64,000 nt of DNA, from NCBI RefSeq assembly GCF_003952525.1, contig NZ_CP034451.1, positions 6,052,501 through 6,116,500 on the forward strand. Direction: 5' to 3'. The translations under genes and the position numbers were made by a program. This stretch comes from Mesorhizobium sp. M3A.F.Ca.ET.080.04.2.1. Lineage in GTDB: Bacteria; Pseudomonadota; Alphaproteobacteria; Rhizobiales; Rhizobiaceae. The notes beneath the pieces were generated by a model that ran no database searches, was not told where the DNA came from, and was given only the letters and a program-made list of their open reading frames with translations. Of the stretch, positions 49,653-60,783 are shown piece by piece. Numbering within the stretch: position 1 is the stretch's first letter; each line of letters starts with the position of its first letter.

Positions 49653-52600
49653 TCAGCTGCACCCGCTCGTGCTTCCACATGTATCGCACTTCTCGCAGGT
49701 GCCGTTCCGCACCATGGTGAAGTTGTGGCACTCGGAGCATTCGTTGCCGGTGTAGCCTTGCAGCAGCGACTGCTGGCGGCGGGTGGCAGCGAGCTTCTTG
49801 GCCTCGGCCGCCTCGTTGGCAGCGGCGTCGGTGAAGAGGGCTTCGGCGCCGGCGGCTTCCTCTTCGACGATCTCCTCGGCCAGTTCCCTGGCGCGCTCCT
49901 CATAGTCGCGCTTGTAGGCGAGTGCCTCGTCGCTCGCCGGCTTCAGCGCCAGCACGTTGGAGCCGGCGAAGGCGGTGGGCGCTGCGCGGGCAGGGGTGGT
50001 CGTCGGGGCCGCGCCGCCAAAACCCTTCGGCTCGCTGGCACCGACCAGCCTCGGCGAGGCGCCGCGATAGAGGCCCTTGGAGAAGGGTGTCGCCTTGCCT
50101 TCGGTGATGCCGCGGCCGAGCGAGGTCTTGTCGAAGTCCGACTGGTCGACATGGGCGAGGTCGTGGCGGCCGAGATAGGAGACGGCAAGCTCGCGGAACA
50201 CGTAATCGAGGATCGACGTCGCGTTCTTGATCGCGTCGTTGCCCTGCACCATGCCGGCCGGCTCGAACTTGGTGAAGGTGAAGGCCTCGACATATTCGTC
50301 GAGCGGCACGCCATATTGCAGGCCGAGCGAGATGGCGATGGCGAAGTTGTTCATCATGGCGCGGAAGGCGGCGCCTTCCTTGTGCATGTCGATGAAGATC
50401 TCGCCGAGGCGGCCGTCGTCGAACTCGCCGGTGCGCAGATACACCTTGTGGCCGCCGACGACCGCCTTCTGCGTGTAGCCCTTGCGGCGGTTCGGCAGTT
50501 TTTCGCGGTCGCGGTAGAGGCGCTCGATGACGCGCTCGACGATCTTTTCGGTCACCTGCACGGCGCGCTGCGCGGCGGGCGCCGCGATCAGCTGCTCGAC
50601 CGCCTCGTCCTCGTCCTCATCGCCGTCGGCGAGCAGCGAGGCATTGAGCGGCTGCGACAGCTTCGAGCCGTCGCGATAGAGCGCGTTGGCCTTCAGCGCC
50701 AGCTTCCAGGACAGCATGTAGGCGTTCTTGGCGTCCTCGACCGTCGCCTCGTTCGGCATGTTGATGGTCTTGGAAATGGCGCCCGAGATGAAGGGCTGCG
50801 CGGCAGCCATCATCAGGATGTGGCTCTGGATCGACAGCGAGCGCTTGCCGATCTTGCCGCAGGGGCTGGCGCAGTCGAACACCGAGAGGTGTTCGGCCTT
50901 GAGGAAGGGCGCGCCTTCCAGCGTCATGGCACCGCAGACATGGATGTTGGCGGCGTCGATGTCCTTCCTGGAGAAGCCCAGGGCCGGCAGCATCTCGAAG
51001 GCGAAGTCGCCGAGCTGCTCGTCGGTGAAGCCGAGCGTCTCCTTCACCCAGTCGGCGCCGAGCGTCCACTGGTTGAACACGAACTTGATGTCGAAGGCCG
51101 ACTTCAGCGCCGCGTTCAGCGCCGCGATCTTCTCGTCGGTGAAGCCCTTGGCCTTGAGCGAGGACGGGTTGATGCCCGGCGCCTGGTTGAGGTTGCCGTG
51201 GCCGACCGCATAGGCCTCGATCTCGGCGATCTGGCTTTCGGAATAGCCGAGCGTGCGCAGGGCTTCCGGCACGGCGCGGTTGATGATCTTGAAGTAGCCG
51301 CCGCCGGCGAGCTTCTTGAACTTCACCAGCGCGAAGTCGGGCTCGATGCCGGTGGTGTCGCAATCCATGACCAGGCCGATCGTGCCGGTCGGCGCGATCA
51401 CGGTCGCCTGCGCGTTGCGATAGCCGTGCTCCTCGCCGAGCTCAATTGCGCGGTCCCAGGCGGCGCGGGCATGCTCGGCCAGGTCCTGCTGCTTGAGGTC
51501 GGAGGCGATCAGCGGCACCGGATTGACGGCGAGCTTCTCGTAGCCGTCCTTGTCTCCGTAAGCGGCGCGGCGGTGGTTGCGCATGACGCGCAGCATGTTC
51601 TGCGCATTGCGGTCATAGTCCGGGAAGGCGCCGAGCTCGGAAGCCATCTCGGCCGAGGTCGAATAGGCGACGCCGGTCATGATCGCGGTGAGCGATGCGC
51701 AGATGGCGCGGCCCTCGTCGGAGTCATAGGGAATGCCGGACGTCATCAGCAGGCCGCCGATATTGGCGTAGCCGAGGCCGAGCGTGCGGTATTCGTAGGA
51801 GAGCTTGGCGATCTCCTTCGACGGGAACTGCGCCATCATCACCGAGATTTCCAGCACGACGGTCCACAGCCGCACGGTGTGCTCGAAGGCGGCGATGTCG
51901 ATCGTCCCGTCATCCTTGCGGTAGGGCAGCAAGTTGATCGAGGCGAGATTGCAGGCCGTGTCGTCGAGGAACATGTATTCCGAGCACGGATTGGAGGCCC
52001 GGATCGCACCGGCGGAAGCGCAGGTGTGCCAGTCGTTCATCGTCGTGTTGAAGTGCAGGCCGGGATCGGCCGACGCCCAGGCGGCGTAGCCGATCTTTTC
52101 CCACAGCTCCTTGGCCTTCAGCGTCTTCAGCACCTTGCCGTCCTTGCGGGCGGTGAGCTGCCAGTCACCATCGGCCTCGACGGCGCGCAGGAAATTGTCC
52201 TTCAGCGACACCGAGTTGTTGGAGTTCTGGCCGGAGACAGTGAGGTAGGCGTCGGAATCCCAGTCGGTGTCGTAGGTCTTGAACGACATCGAAGTGTAGC
52301 CCTGGCGGGCGAACTGGATGACGCGGTAGATGTAGTTCTCCGGTACGGCGTCCTTCTTGGCCGCCTTGATCTCGCGCTTCAGCGCGGTGTTCAAAGCCGG
52401 GTCGAAACAGTCGCCGTCATTGCCCTCACAATTGACGCAGGCCTTCATGATCGCTTCGAGATGCTTCTTGACGATCTTCGAGCCGGTCACCAACGAGGCA
52501 ACCTTCTGCTCCTCATTGACCTTCCAATCGATGAATTCCTCGATATCGGGATGGTCGGCGTCGACGATGACCATCTTGGCGGCGCGGCGCGTCGTGCCGC

Positions 52601-53411
52601 CCGACTTGATGGCGCCGGCCGCGCGGTCGCCGATCTTGAGGAAGCTCATCAGGCCGGACGAACGGCCGCCGCCGGAAAGCTTCTCGCCTTCGCCGCGCAG
52701 CATCGAGAAGTTCGAGCCGGTGCCTGAGCCGTATTTGAACAGGCGCGCCTCACGCACCCACAGATCCATAATGCCGCCCTCGTTGACGAGGTCGTCCTGC
52801 ACGCTCTGGATGAAGCAGGCATGCGGCTGCGGATGCTCGTAGGCGGACTTCGACTTGGTCAGCTTGCCGGTGAAGGGGTCGACATAGAAATGGCCCTGGC
52901 TCGGACCGTCGATGCCATAGGCCCAGTGCAGGCCGGTGTTGAACCATTGCGGCGAGTTCGGCGCGACGCGCTGGGTGGCCAGCATATAGGCGAGTTCATC
53001 GCGGAAAGCGCGCGCGTCCTCTTCCGACTTGAAGTAGCCGCCCTTCCAGCCCCAATACGTCCAGGTGCCGGACAGCCGGTCGAAGACCTGACGGGCATCG
53101 GTCTCGGAACCATAGCGCTCAGCCTCCGGCAGCTTGGCGAGTTCGGCCTCGTCGGCAACCGAGCGCCACAGGAAGGAGGGGACATCGTTCTCCTCGACCT
53201 TCTTCAGCCGCGCCGGCACGCCGGCCTTGCGGAAGTACTTCTGCGCCAGGATGTCGGCCGCGACCTGGCTGAACTGGGCCGGCACATCGATGTTGTCGAG
53301 GCGAAACACCACCGAGCCGTCGGGATTCTTGATCTCCGACAGCGCCTTGCGGAATTCGATCTCCGCATAGGCCGACTGCTCTGGTTTGGTGAAGCGACGC
53401 TCGATGCGCAT
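49653..53411 (-). CDS. nrdJ: Adenosylcobalamin-dependent ribonucleotide reductase (class II)
   Basis: The 1252-residue NrdJ reduces ribonucleotides to deoxyribonucleotides using an adenosylcobalamin radical, without need of oxygen. Recognisable parts: [55 protein letters not shown], the active-site-loop [38 protein letters not shown] and a C-terminal zinc-ribbon-like [20 protein letters not shown]. It is the usual sole or main RNR in Mesorhizobium-type bacteria. An NrdR-like box lies upstream; hicAB follows within 7 bp. Confidence 0.97.
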   Translation of the reverse strand: MRIERRFTKPEQSAYAEIEFRKALSEIKNPDGSVVFRLDNIDVPAQFSQVAADILAQKYFRKAGVPARLKKVEENDVPSFLWRSVADEAELAKLPEAERYGSETDARQVFDRLSGTWTYWGWKGGYFKSEEDARAFRDELAYMLATQRVAPNSPQWFNTGLHWAYGIDGPSQGHFYVDPFTGKLTKSKSAYEHPQPHACFIQSVQDDLVNEGGIMDLWVREARLFKYGSGTGSNFSMLRGEGEKLSGGGRSSGLMSFLKIGDRAAGAIKSGGTTRRAAKMVIVDADHPDIEEFIDWKVNEEQKVASLVTGSKIVKKHLEAIMKACVNCEGNDGDCFDPALNTALKREIKAAKKDAVPENYIYRVIQFARQGYTSMSFKTYDTDWDSDAYLTVSGQNSNNSVSLKDNFLRAVEADGDWQLTARKDGKVLKTLKAKELWEKIGYAAWASADPGLHFNTTMNDWHTCASAGAIRASNPCSEYMFLDDTACNLASINLLPYRKDDGTIDIAAFEHTVRLWTVVLEISVMMAQFPSKEIAKLSYEYRTLGLGYANIGGLLMTSGIPYDSDEGRAICASLTAIMTGVAYSTSAEMASELGAFPDYDRNAQNMLRVMRNHRRAAYGDKDGYEKLAVNPVPLIASDLKQQDLAEHARAAWDRAIELGEEHGYRNAQATVIAPTGTIGLVMDCDTTGIEPDFALVKFKKLAGGGYFKIINRAVPEALRTLGYSESQIAEIEAYAVGHGNLNQAPGINPSSLKAKGFTDEKIAALNAALKSAFDIKFVFNQWTLGADWVKETLGFTDEQLGDFAFEMLPALGFSRKDIDAANIHVCGAMTLEGAPFLKAEHLSVFDCASPCGKIGKRSLSIQSHILMMAAAQPFISGAISKTINMPNEATVEDAKNAYMLSWKLALKANALYRDGSKLSQPLNASLLADGDEDEDEAVEQLIAAPAAQRAVQVTEKIVERVIERLYRDREKLPNRRKGYTQKAVVGGHKVYLRTGEFDDGRLGEIFIDMHKEGAAFRAMMNNFAIAISLGLQYGVPLDEYVEAFTFTKFEPAGMVQGNDAIKNATSILDYVFRELAVSYLGRHDLAHVDQSDFDKTSLGRGITEGKATPFSKGLYRGASPRLVGASEPKGFGGAAPTTTPARAAPTAFAGSNVLALKPASDEALAYKRDYEERARELAEEIVEEEAAGAEALFTDAAANEAAEAKKLAATRRQQSLLQGYTGNECSECHNFTMVRNGTCEKCDTCGSTSGCS

Positions 53412-54134
53412 TGGTCCGATCCCTTTTGTCTATATATAGCGCTTTTCCTGTGGGATTGCTGTCCCAAAGCCGATAAGCGCAGTCCGCCATTTGCCGGCAT
53501 CGCAGGGACGCCGGCATTCTCCTCGTCGCGGGGCCGCCATGCAGACAAGCAAACGCCCTTCCAGGCGTTCACCCAGGTTGCCGGCCGACCCGCGGGTCCC
53601 TCAAAACTGAAACTTTTTTGTCGATTCCCTCGGAAGAGGGAGGTCCACACTATCTAGGGTTCAGCCTGCCTGCAAACACTAAATATAGTGTTAACAGATC
53701 ATTTTTTCCAGGCCGACAATTCTCCCTTTCGCCCAGCCAAGCCCCAACAATCCCAACGCTTCCGCCAGCCTCGTGAACAGGCGGAAATGTGGGCCAAACG
53801 CACAAAATCCGGGAAAAAAGACCGGCCTCTGAACTCTCCGGTCACGCCCTCAACAGGAGCGCATGGCCTATAAAGAGCGACTCGTTTTGAACCGTCAAGG
53901 ATTCGTTTTTGTAGGTTTTGTGACCCCAACATGTTGTGTGTCACATGTGTGGATAACGGGGACAGCGATGCGGCTTGGCGACTTCGGATTCGTGCTTCCT
54001 TGACCGGCTTGGTCAGTCGTCTTGGGGCGATGCCGACCAACCCTGCCTTTTCATTTTAGCTGGCTTGCACTATCTGTTGCCTTCGCGCGGGGGCGCGTCT
54101 TGTCAAGCTCAAACGCATCCGCTACGCCCCGCTC
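53412..54134. other. Long intergenic region between nrdJ and gltX
   Basis: No supported gene in 723 bp; the only longer frame (113 codons, minus strand) shows no family resemblance. Contents: CTATATATAG at 53430-53439 close to the nrdJ start, an NrdR-like palindrome at 53676-53691, a weaker similar sequence at 53647-53662, and an inverted repeat TGTGAC/GTCACA (53919-53924, 53940-53945) nearer gltX. I see no cobalamin riboswitch. Confidence 0.5.
53676..53691. promoter_or_regulatory. NrdR-like box upstream of nrdJ
   Basis: ACACTAAATATAGTGT matches the 16-bp NrdR consensus ACACWATATATWGTGT at all but one position. NrdR represses ribonucleotide reductase genes in response to dATP/ATP. A weaker partner ACACTATCTAGGGTTC lies at 53647-53662, 29 bp away start to start, close to the usual ~31-bp spacing. 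The boxes are about 250 bp upstream of nrdJ, so the promoter may be distal. Confidence 0.65.
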
Positions 54135-55508
54135 ATGACAGTTACCGTCCGTTTTGCCCCATCGCCGACCGGCCGTATCCATATCGGCAATGCGCGCACC
54201 GCGCTGTTCAACTGGCTGTTCGCCGTGAACAACAAGGGCCGCTACATCCAGCGTTTCGATGACACCGACATCGGCCGCTCGAAACAGGAATTTGCCGATT
54301 CCATCCTCTACGACCTGCATTGGCTGGGCATTTTCCCGGACGTCACCGAATATCAGTCGCGGCGCTTCGAGATCTACGATGCGGCGGTAGAGCGGCTGAA
54401 GGCGGCGCGTGTGCTTTATGCCTGCTACGAGACGCCGGAGGAACTGGACCTCCGCCGCAAGGTGCGCCGCACGCGCGGGCTGCCGCCGGTCTATGGCCGC
54501 GAGGCGCTGACGCTGACGCCGGAGCAGGTCGCCGAATACGAATCCGACGGGCGCCGGCCGCACTGGCGCTTTCTATTGCCGAATTTCACCAGCGACCCGT
54601 TGCAGCCGGAACGCACCGAGGTGCACTGGAACGACGTGGTGCGCGGCGACGAGACGGTCGATCTTGCCTCGCTCTCCGACCCGGTGCTGGTGCGCGAGGA
54701 CGGCACCTATCTCTACACGCTGCCTTCGGTGGTCGACGACATCGATATGGGCGTCACCCATGTCATCCGCGGCGACGATCATGTCACCAACACCGGCGTG
54801 CAGATCGCTCTCTTCAAGGCGCTCGGCGCCGAGCCGCCAGCCTTCGGCCACCACAATCTGTTGACCACGACCACGGGCGAGGGGCTGTCGAAGCGCACCG
54901 GCGCGCTGTCGATCGAGAGCCTGCGCGAGGACGGTATCGAGCCGATGGCCGTTGCCTCGCTTGCCGTGCTGGTCGGCACGTCGGAGAATGTCACGGCCGC
55001 GCACGATCTCAATGAGCTCGCCGAGCATTTCGACCCGGCCGCGACGTCGAAGTCCGCGGCAAAGTTCGATCCCGACGAACTCTTCGTGCTCAACCGGACG
55101 CTCATGCATCACATGTCGTTCGAGGAGGCGCGCGACCGGCTGATCGTGCTTGGCATTTCCGGCGAAAAGGCCGAGCCCTTCTGGATGGCGGTGCGCGGCA
55201 ACCTCGACCGCCTGTCGGACGCCGTCGTCTGGTGGCGCATCCTCAGCGATGGTCCGCAGGAGCGGGCCGAATTTACCGGCGAGGACCGCGATTTCCTCCA
55301 CCAGGCCTTCGACCTTCTGCCGGAAGAGCCGTGGAACGGCACCGTGTGGAAGGACTGGACCGGCAGGATCAGGGAATCCACGGGCCGCAAGGGCAAGCCG
55401 CTCTTCATGCCGCTGAGGCTCGCCCTTACTGGCCGCTCTTCCGGGCCGGAGCTTGCAGATCTATTGCCGCTGATGGGTCGGGAAGGAACGCTGGCCCGAC
55501 GACCCTGA
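54135..55508 (+). CDS. gltX: Glutamyl-tRNA synthetase
   Basis: The 457-residue class I aminoacyl-tRNA synthetase has [20 protein letters not shown] with the HIGH-like HIGN, and the KMSKS variant [12 protein letters not shown]. It charges tRNA-Glu (and, in bacteria lacking GlnRS, tRNA-Gln). Its length fits the shorter GltX copy found in many alphaproteobacteria. The last 83 bp overlap the convergent DUF2865 gene. The ATG at 54135 begins the conserved N-terminus. Confidence 0.95.
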   Translation: MTVTVRFAPSPTGRIHIGNARTALFNWLFAVNNKGRYIQRFDDTDIGRSKQEFADSILYDLHWLGIFPDVTEYQSRRFEIYDAAVERLKAARVLYACYETPEELDLRRKVRRTRGLPPVYGREALTLTPEQVAEYESDGRRPHWRFLLPNFTSDPLQPERTEVHWNDVVRGDETVDLASLSDPVLVREDGTYLYTLPSVVDDIDMGVTHVIRGDDHVTNTGVQIALFKALGAEPPAFGHHNLLTTTTGEGLSKRTGALSIESLREDGIEPMAVASLAVLVGTSENVTAAHDLNELAEHFDPAATSKSAAKFDPDELFVLNRTLMHHMSFEEARDRLIVLGISGEKAEPFWMAVRGNLDRLSDAVVWWRILSDGPQERAEFTGEDRDFLHQAFDLLPEEPWNGTVWKDWTGRIRESTGRKGKPLFMPLRLALTGRSSGPELADLLPLMGREGTLARRP

Positions 55509-56631
55509 CCTTGCGCTGATCCGGCGGCAGCGCCGAGGCTGGCGTCTTGGAGGTCTGCCGCTTGATCGTATCATGGTCGAGCCCGCCTTGCTGGTTGGCG
55601 GCGGTTTCACGATCGACCGCCGGGTCCGGCTTGGTGGCCGGAACCCGGATGAAGGATTGGCTCTCGCCTACCGGCTGCGACTCTTGCGGATTGGGTGCGT
55701 TGCCGCCAACAATCGCGAAGTTTTCGGGCTTTGCGTTGCAGCCGCAGGCCGGCGGCCGCGAGAAATTGGCCCTCTTGTAGAGATAGGCTGTCGGCAGCTC
55801 GCTATAGGGGCGGCCGGTCGCCGTCGAGGTCATCGAGCCGGGATCGTGGTTCATGCCGCGGGTGTAGAAGACCCGCATGTCGGTGCCGGGGCAGCTCGAC
55901 TCGCAATTCTTCTGGTCGCGCTCGAAGTCGCCATAGGAGGCGGCGTTCGACATCGGGAAGAAATAGCCATCGCAGGTGCGCACACACACCGTACGGAATT
56001 CGTCATCCGCTCCCGGCAGGTCCATGCCCTCCGGCTGGTTGATGACGCGGCGCGTATAGCGCTCGCTGGGGTCGTCCGGGGGGATGCCGGGCTCTGCAGG
56101 CGTATCGAGAGTCCCGATCTCCCGGTTCTGTTGCCCAAAAAGCTGTGCGAACAGGTTGCCGTCGTCGCGGGCAACTTCTTCAGCCGGCATGCGTCGTTGC
56201 GCGAGCTCATCGGCGCCGCGGCAGCCATTGGCGTCTAGAGCCGCCAGAATGCGGCGGCGATCACGGCTCGAGCCACCACTGGCCAGCCGCTCACGTTTGG
56301 CCTGCAGAGCGTCGAGATTGGCACTCATGCGCTCGATCGAGGCATTGATCGCGGCGCATTGGCTGACATTGCGCGCAAACAGCGTGAAGCCGCAGCTGGC
56401 AGCGTTGGCGCGGCTTCGTGCTTTTGCCAATTGCTCGCGCTGCCGCGTGATGGCGTCGTCATATTTGGCGATCAGGCTGGCCCCACCGCCGCCGCGCGTG
56501 GCGGCGAGTTCGGCTTCGAGCTGGCGGCACATGGAGGAGGCGGCATGCGGCTCGGTCACCGCAAACACCGACGCCGCGAGCGCGGCAAGCAGCGTCGCAA
56601 CGCGGCTCAGCTTCAACCCCGCGCCTCTCAT
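55426..56631 (-). CDS. DUF2865 secreted protein
   Basis: The 401-residue protein has a signal peptide ([23 protein letters not shown]), a coiled-coil-prone helical region (residues 30-120) with cysteines, and the DUF2865 core: [41 protein letters not shown] and PACGCN. The C-terminal 80 residues are low complexity. The many paired cysteines suggest a disulphide-rich periplasmic or outer-envelope protein. Function unknown. It overlaps gltX by 83 bp tail to tail. Confidence 0.88.
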   Translation of the reverse strand: MRGAGLKLSRVATLLAALAASVFAVTEPHAASSMCRQLEAELAATRGGGGASLIAKYDDAITRQREQLAKARSRANAASCGFTLFARNVSQCAAINASIERMSANLDALQAKRERLASGGSSRDRRRILAALDANGCRGADELAQRRMPAEEVARDDGNLFAQLFGQQNREIGTLDTPAEPGIPPDDPSERYTRRVINQPEGMDLPGADDEFRTVCVRTCDGYFFPMSNAASYGDFERDQKNCESSCPGTDMRVFYTRGMNHDPGSMTSTATGRPYSELPTAYLYKRANFSRPPACGCNAKPENFAIVGGNAPNPQESQPVGESQSFIRVPATKPDPAVDRETAANQQGGLDHDTIKRQTSKTPASALPPDQRKVRVVGPAFLPDPSAAIDLQAPARKSGQ

Positions 56632-56765
56632 TCGAAACCCCGATTGCCTCTCCGTCCGAAGCTACGCTTCCTCGGTTAACCGACTATGCCCGAGTCGAGA
56701 GCCTAAAAAAGACGTTTTCGCACTGGACCAGTTCTCCAATCAGGGCACTCGAGCGAGGGCGAAGC

Positions 56766-57381
56766 GTGGCTGTCCTTACCCGTCGAACCGCATTGCAACT
56801 CGGTCTTATGTGCCTGGCGACACCCGTCGCCATGGCTGAGGCGACACCCGCCGCGTCGGATTGGCGGACCAGATTGGTCGATGCGGCGCGTCAGCAGATC
56901 GGCGTCACCAGGCTCTATGATCCGACCTATGTCCGCCTGGCTTATCCCGGCGGCGACGTCGCGCAGGACCGTGGGGTGTGCACGGATGTCGTGGTTCGCG
57001 CCTATCGCCGTGCCTTCGGTCTCGACCTGCAGAAGCTCGTGCATGAGGACATGCTGGCCAATTTCGCCGCCTATCCGAAAGATTGGGGCCTCAAATCGCC
57101 CGACCGCAACATAGATCATCGCCGGGTCCCTAATCTTGCAGCCTTTTTCGGACGGCGGGGCGTTGCCCATCAGCGAGGATCCCGCCGACTACCGGCCCGG
57201 CGATCTCGTCACCCAGATGCTGCCCGGCAATCTGGCGCATATCGCCATTGTCTCGTCCAGTCGCTCGCCGGCGGCGCCGGAAAGGGCGCTGCTCATTCAC
57301 AATATCGGGCAGGGCGTCCGCGAGGAGGACACGCTATACGCTTTCCGGCAGACCGGGCATTTCCGCTTCGCGCCAGCTTGA
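56766..57381 (+). pseudogene. DUF1287 secreted protein, frameshifted
   Basis: The first part (from GTG 56766) has an N-terminal RRTALQLGLMCLATPVAMA signal of twin-arginine type and the DUF1287 start: VDAARQQIGVTRLYDPTYVR, GVCTDVVVRAYRRAFG, SPDRNIDHRRVPNL. It then leaves frame after AAFFGRR. The C-terminal part LPISEDPADYRPGDLVTQ and GNLAHIAIVSS continues in the next frame to 57381. One G is missing in the run at 57157-57160; with five G residues the gene is intact at about 205 residues. The family is related to NlpC/P60-like cysteine hydrolases (the Cys in GVCTDV). Confidence 0.82.
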
Positions 57382-57386
57382 GACGC

Positions 57387-59711
57387 TCAGCTTAGATCCA
57401 CGAGAGCCTGGGCCTTGTGCGCCGCCTCCACGACTGCCAGCGCCGTCATGTTGACGACGCCGCGTGATGTCACCGACGGCGTCAGAATATGCGCCGGCTT
57501 GTCGGTGCCGAGCAGGATCGGCCCGACATGCAGCGCATCCATCATGGCGCGCAGCGCCGTCAGCGTGATGTTGGCGGAATCGAGGTTCGGGAACACCAGC
57601 AGGTTTGCTTCGCCCTTCAGACGCGAATGCGGATAAACGCGCTGGCGCAGGTGCTCCGACAGCGCCGAGTCGGCATGCATCTCGCCGTCGCACTGCAACT
57701 CGGGCGCGATGCGGGCAAGAATCATGGCCGCCTGGCGCATCTTCAGTGCGCTCGGCGAATCGCGCGAGCCGAAATCCGAATGCGACAGCAGCGCAGCTTT
57801 GGGCTCGATGCCGAAGCGCTGGATTTCCTCCGCCGCCAGCACGGTCATTTCGGCGATCTCCTCCGCCGTCGGGTCGACCGAGACGTGGGTGTCGGTGAGG
57901 AAGATGATGCCGCGCTGCGAAATCAGCATCGACAGTGTCGACAGATCCTGGTCCTTGATGCCCGGGCGGGCCCCTATGATCAGCGTCACGTTGCGCAGAT
58001 GGCGTTCGAAGCGGCCTTCGAGGCCGCAGACCATGGCGTCCGCGTCGCCGCGCTTCAGCGCCAGGGCGGCGATCACCGTGTTGTCGGTGCGCACCATGGT
58101 GCGAGCGGCCTCGGTGGTCACGCCGCGCCGTCCGGCGAGTTCGATCAAGAGATCGACATAGTTGCGGTAGCGCGGATCGTCCTCCGGATTGATCAAGCCG
58201 AAGTCGACGCCCGGCCGGATCCGCAGCCCGTAGCGCTTCAGCCGCACGTCGACGACAGCAGGACGGCCGATCAGGATCGGCTCGGCAATGCCTTCTTCCA
58301 GCACCACCTGCGCGGCGCGCAGCACGCGCTCGTCTTCGCCGTCGGCGTAGATGACGCGCTTGGCGCTCGAGGCCTTGGCCGAGGAGAACACCGGCTTCAT
58401 CACCAGCCCGGAGCGGAAGACGAAGCGGTTGAGCTTGTCGATATAGGCGGCAAAATCGGTGATCGGCCGCGTTGCCACGCCGGTCTCGCAGGCGGCCTTG
58501 GCCACCGCCGGCGCAATGCGCAGGATGAGGCGTGGGTCGAAGGGCGAGGGGATGAGGAAATCGGGGCCGAAGATCGGCGTCTCGCCTGAATAGGCGCGCG
58601 CCGCAACGTCGGACGGCTCTTCGCGCGCAAGTGCGGCGATCGCCCGCACGGCGGCCATCTTCATCTCCTCGTTGATGGCGCTGGCGCCGCAGTCGAGCGC
58701 GCCGCGGAAAATGTAAGGAAAGCAGAGCACGTTATTGACTTGATTGGGAAAGTCGGAACGCCCGGTGCAGATCATGGCGTCCGGCCGAGCCGCCCTTGCC
58801 ACTTCCGGCATGATTTCCGGAGTCGGATTGGCAAGCGCCAGGATCAGCGGCTTCGGCGCCATGTCCTGCAAGAGTTCGGGTTTCAGCACGCCGGCGGCGG
58901 AGAGGCCCAGGAAGACATCGGCACCGGGAATGACATCGGCCAGCGTGCGCGCCGGCGTGTCCTTCACATAGGGGTCTTTCCAGCGATCCATCTCTTCGAT
59001 GCGGCCCTTATGGGCGACGCCGAACCGATCGGTGACCCAGATGTTTTCGACCCTGGCGCCGAGCGAGACCAAAAGGTTGAGGCAGGCAAGCGCTGCAGCA
59101 CCCGCGCCGGAGGTTACGATCTTGATGTCGGCGATCTTCTTGCCGGCGAATTCCAGTCCGTTCAGCACCGCGGCGGCGACGATGATCGCTGTGCCATGCT
59201 GGTCGTCATGGAAGACCGGAATGCGCATGCGCGCCTTTAACTGCTCCTCGACCTCGAAACATTCCGGGGCCTTGATGTCCTCGAGGTTGATACCGCCGAA
59301 GGTCGGCTCGAGGGCTGCCACCGTCTCGACCATGCGCTCGATTTCCGGCGCGTCGATCTCGATGTCGAAGACATCGATGCCGGCAAACTTCTTGAACAGC
59401 ACGGCCTTGCCTTCCATCACCGGCTTGGAGGCGAGCGGGCCGATATTGCCGAGGCCAAGAACCGCGGAGCCGTTGGAGACCACGCCGACCAAATTGGCGC
59501 GCGCCGTGTAATCGGCAGCCGCTGCCGGATCGTCACGGATTTCAAGGCATGGTGCGGCGACGCCGGGCGAATAAGCGAGCGCCAGGTCGCGCTGGTTGCC
59601 GAGCGGCTTGGTAGCCTGAATTTCCAGTTTTCCCGGGGTGGGATGCTTATGGAAGAAGAGCGCGGCCTCATCGAGATCCGACCTGGCCGTTTGTTTGCTC
59701 TCGCCGTCCAT
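57387..59711 (-). CDS. maeB: NADP-dependent malic enzyme with phosphotransacetylase-like domain
   Basis: The 774-residue two-domain enzyme decarboxylates malate to pyruvate with NADP+. The malic enzyme part (residues 1-430) includes [51 protein letters not shown] and [19 protein letters not shown]. The rest is a phosphotransacetylase-like regulatory domain ([35 protein letters not shown]-type end) that controls the enzyme by acetyl-CoA in related proteins. The ATG at 59711 with GGGAGGGG upstream is preferred to the one 42 bases earlier. It converges on the DUF1287 gene. Confidence 0.95.
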   Translation of the reverse strand: MDGESKQTARSDLDEAALFFHKHPTPGKLEIQATKPLGNQRDLALAYSPGVAAPCLEIRDDPAAAADYTARANLVGVVSNGSAVLGLGNIGPLASKPVMEGKAVLFKKFAGIDVFDIEIDAPEIERMVETVAALEPTFGGINLEDIKAPECFEVEEQLKARMRIPVFHDDQHGTAIIVAAAVLNGLEFAGKKIADIKIVTSGAGAAALACLNLLVSLGARVENIWVTDRFGVAHKGRIEEMDRWKDPYVKDTPARTLADVIPGADVFLGLSAAGVLKPELLQDMAPKPLILALANPTPEIMPEVARAARPDAMICTGRSDFPNQVNNVLCFPYIFRGALDCGASAINEEMKMAAVRAIAALAREEPSDVAARAYSGETPIFGPDFLIPSPFDPRLILRIAPAVAKAACETGVATRPITDFAAYIDKLNRFVFRSGLVMKPVFSSAKASSAKRVIYADGEDERVLRAAQVVLEEGIAEPILIGRPAVVDVRLKRYGLRIRPGVDFGLINPEDDPRYRNYVDLLIELAGRRGVTTEAARTMVRTDNTVIAALALKRGDADAMVCGLEGRFERHLRNVTLIIGARPGIKDQDLSTLSMLISQRGIIFLTDTHVSVDPTAEEIAEMTVLAAEEIQRFGIEPKAALLSHSDFGSRDSPSALKMRQAAMILARIAPELQCDGEMHADSALSEHLRQRVYPHSRLKGEANLLVFPNLDSANITLTALRAMMDALHVGPILLGTDKPAHILTPSVTSRGVVNMTALAVVEAAHKAQALVDLS

Positions 59712-59883
59712 TGCGCCCCTCCCTGTGCTTGCTGCGTTCGAGCCTTTTAGCATGCGGCGAAGATTCTTCGCGACGCCAAATCACGATTTTGGCATTCGTG
59801 TTACCGAAGCGCAAAATGCCAAGTTATTTCAGATTGTTACAGGAAGACTCTGTGGCCGTGACGCTGCCGGGTAGTCCACGCGA

Positions 59884-60663
59884 TCAGAAGGCGCTGACGT
59901 AAAGGCCGCCGTCGACCGGAATGTTCTGGCCGGTGAGATAGCCGGCATGGACCGAGCAGAGGAAGGCGCAGATCTGCCCGAACTCTTCCGGCGTGCCGAG
60001 GCGTTTGGCCGGCACATCGGCGCTGATGCGGGCCTTGCGCGCGGCGGCCGCGGCCGGCTCCTCCGGCGTGCCGGCCTCGTGCGGACCGCGCAGCCGGTCG
60101 GTGTCGAGCTTGCCGGGCAACAGGCTGTTGATCGTGACGTTGCGGTCGATCACCGTGCGCGCCACGCCGGCGAGGAACGATGTCAGGCCGGCGCGGGCGC
60201 CCGAGGACAGGTCGAGGCCGGGTATCGGCACATAGACCGACAGCGAGGTGATGTTGACGATGCGGCCGAAGCCGCGCTTGGCCATGCCGTCGATCACCGC
60301 CTGGATGAGTTCGATCGGCGTCACCATGTTCTGCGTCACGCCCTCGAGGATCTTGGCGCGGTCAAGCTCGCGGAAATCGCGCAGCGGCGGGCCGCCATTG
60401 TTGTTGACCAGGATGTCGGGGTCCGGACAGGCGGCAAGCAGCGCCTTCTGCACCTCCGGTTTCGAGACATCGCCTGCCACTTCGATTACTCCGACCCCGA
60501 ATCTTTCGCGAATGTCCTGTGCGGTCTTGGCCAAAAGCTCGGCGTTGCGGCCGTTGACGACGAGATCACAGCCTGCCTCCGCAAGCGCGACCGCGCAGCC
60601 GCGCCCCAGTCCCTTGCTGGAAGCGCAGACGATGGCCTTCTTTCCGCGAATGCCGAGATCCAT
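59884..60663 (-). CDS. Short-chain dehydrogenase/reductase
   Basis: The 259-residue Rossmann oxidoreductase has the cofactor motif CASSKGLGRGCAVALAEAG, NNNGGPPLRDF, and a C-terminal LTGQNIPVDGGLYVSAF. The expected catalytic Ser/Tyr/Lys stretch reads ITSLSVYVPIPGLDLSSGARAG, where the YxxxK of classical SDRs appears as SSGARAG, so the catalytic Tyr and Lys are not in the usual form. This is the 3-oxoacyl-ACP reductase-like group with a replaced active site. The ATG is at 60663; the longer open frame to 61683 is antisense to the next gene. Confidence 0.88.
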   Translation of the reverse strand: MDLGIRGKKAIVCASSKGLGRGCAVALAEAGCDLVVNGRNAELLAKTAQDIRERFGVGVIEVAGDVSKPEVQKALLAACPDPDILVNNNGGPPLRDFRELDRAKILEGVTQNMVTPIELIQAVIDGMAKRGFGRIVNITSLSVYVPIPGLDLSSGARAGLTSFLAGVARTVIDRNVTINSLLPGKLDTDRLRGPHEAGTPEEPAAAAARKARISADVPAKRLGTPEEFGQICAFLCSVHAGYLTGQNIPVDGGLYVSAF

Positions 60664-60783
60664 GGCGGTTTTCTCCGTTGATAGGTCCGGCAGGCTAGCG
60701 CCTGGGCTGGACCAATCGCAACCGTCATACGGTTGTTGCATGAATCGGGGCATAGGCTGTCGCGAAAGCAACGGTGACAAGCG

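Noticed and set aside
49725..52727. 1000-codon plus-strand open frame
   Set aside because: Fully antisense to nrdJ, whose protein is conserved throughout; the frame is a by-product of GC-rich codon use.
53412..53700. Cobalamin riboswitch before nrdJ
   Set aside because: No B12-box-like sequence was found; an NrdR-like palindrome is present instead.
53699..54040. 113-codon minus-strand frame between nrdJ and gltX
   Set aside because: No ribosome-binding site or recognisable family, and the composition is unlike neighbouring genes.
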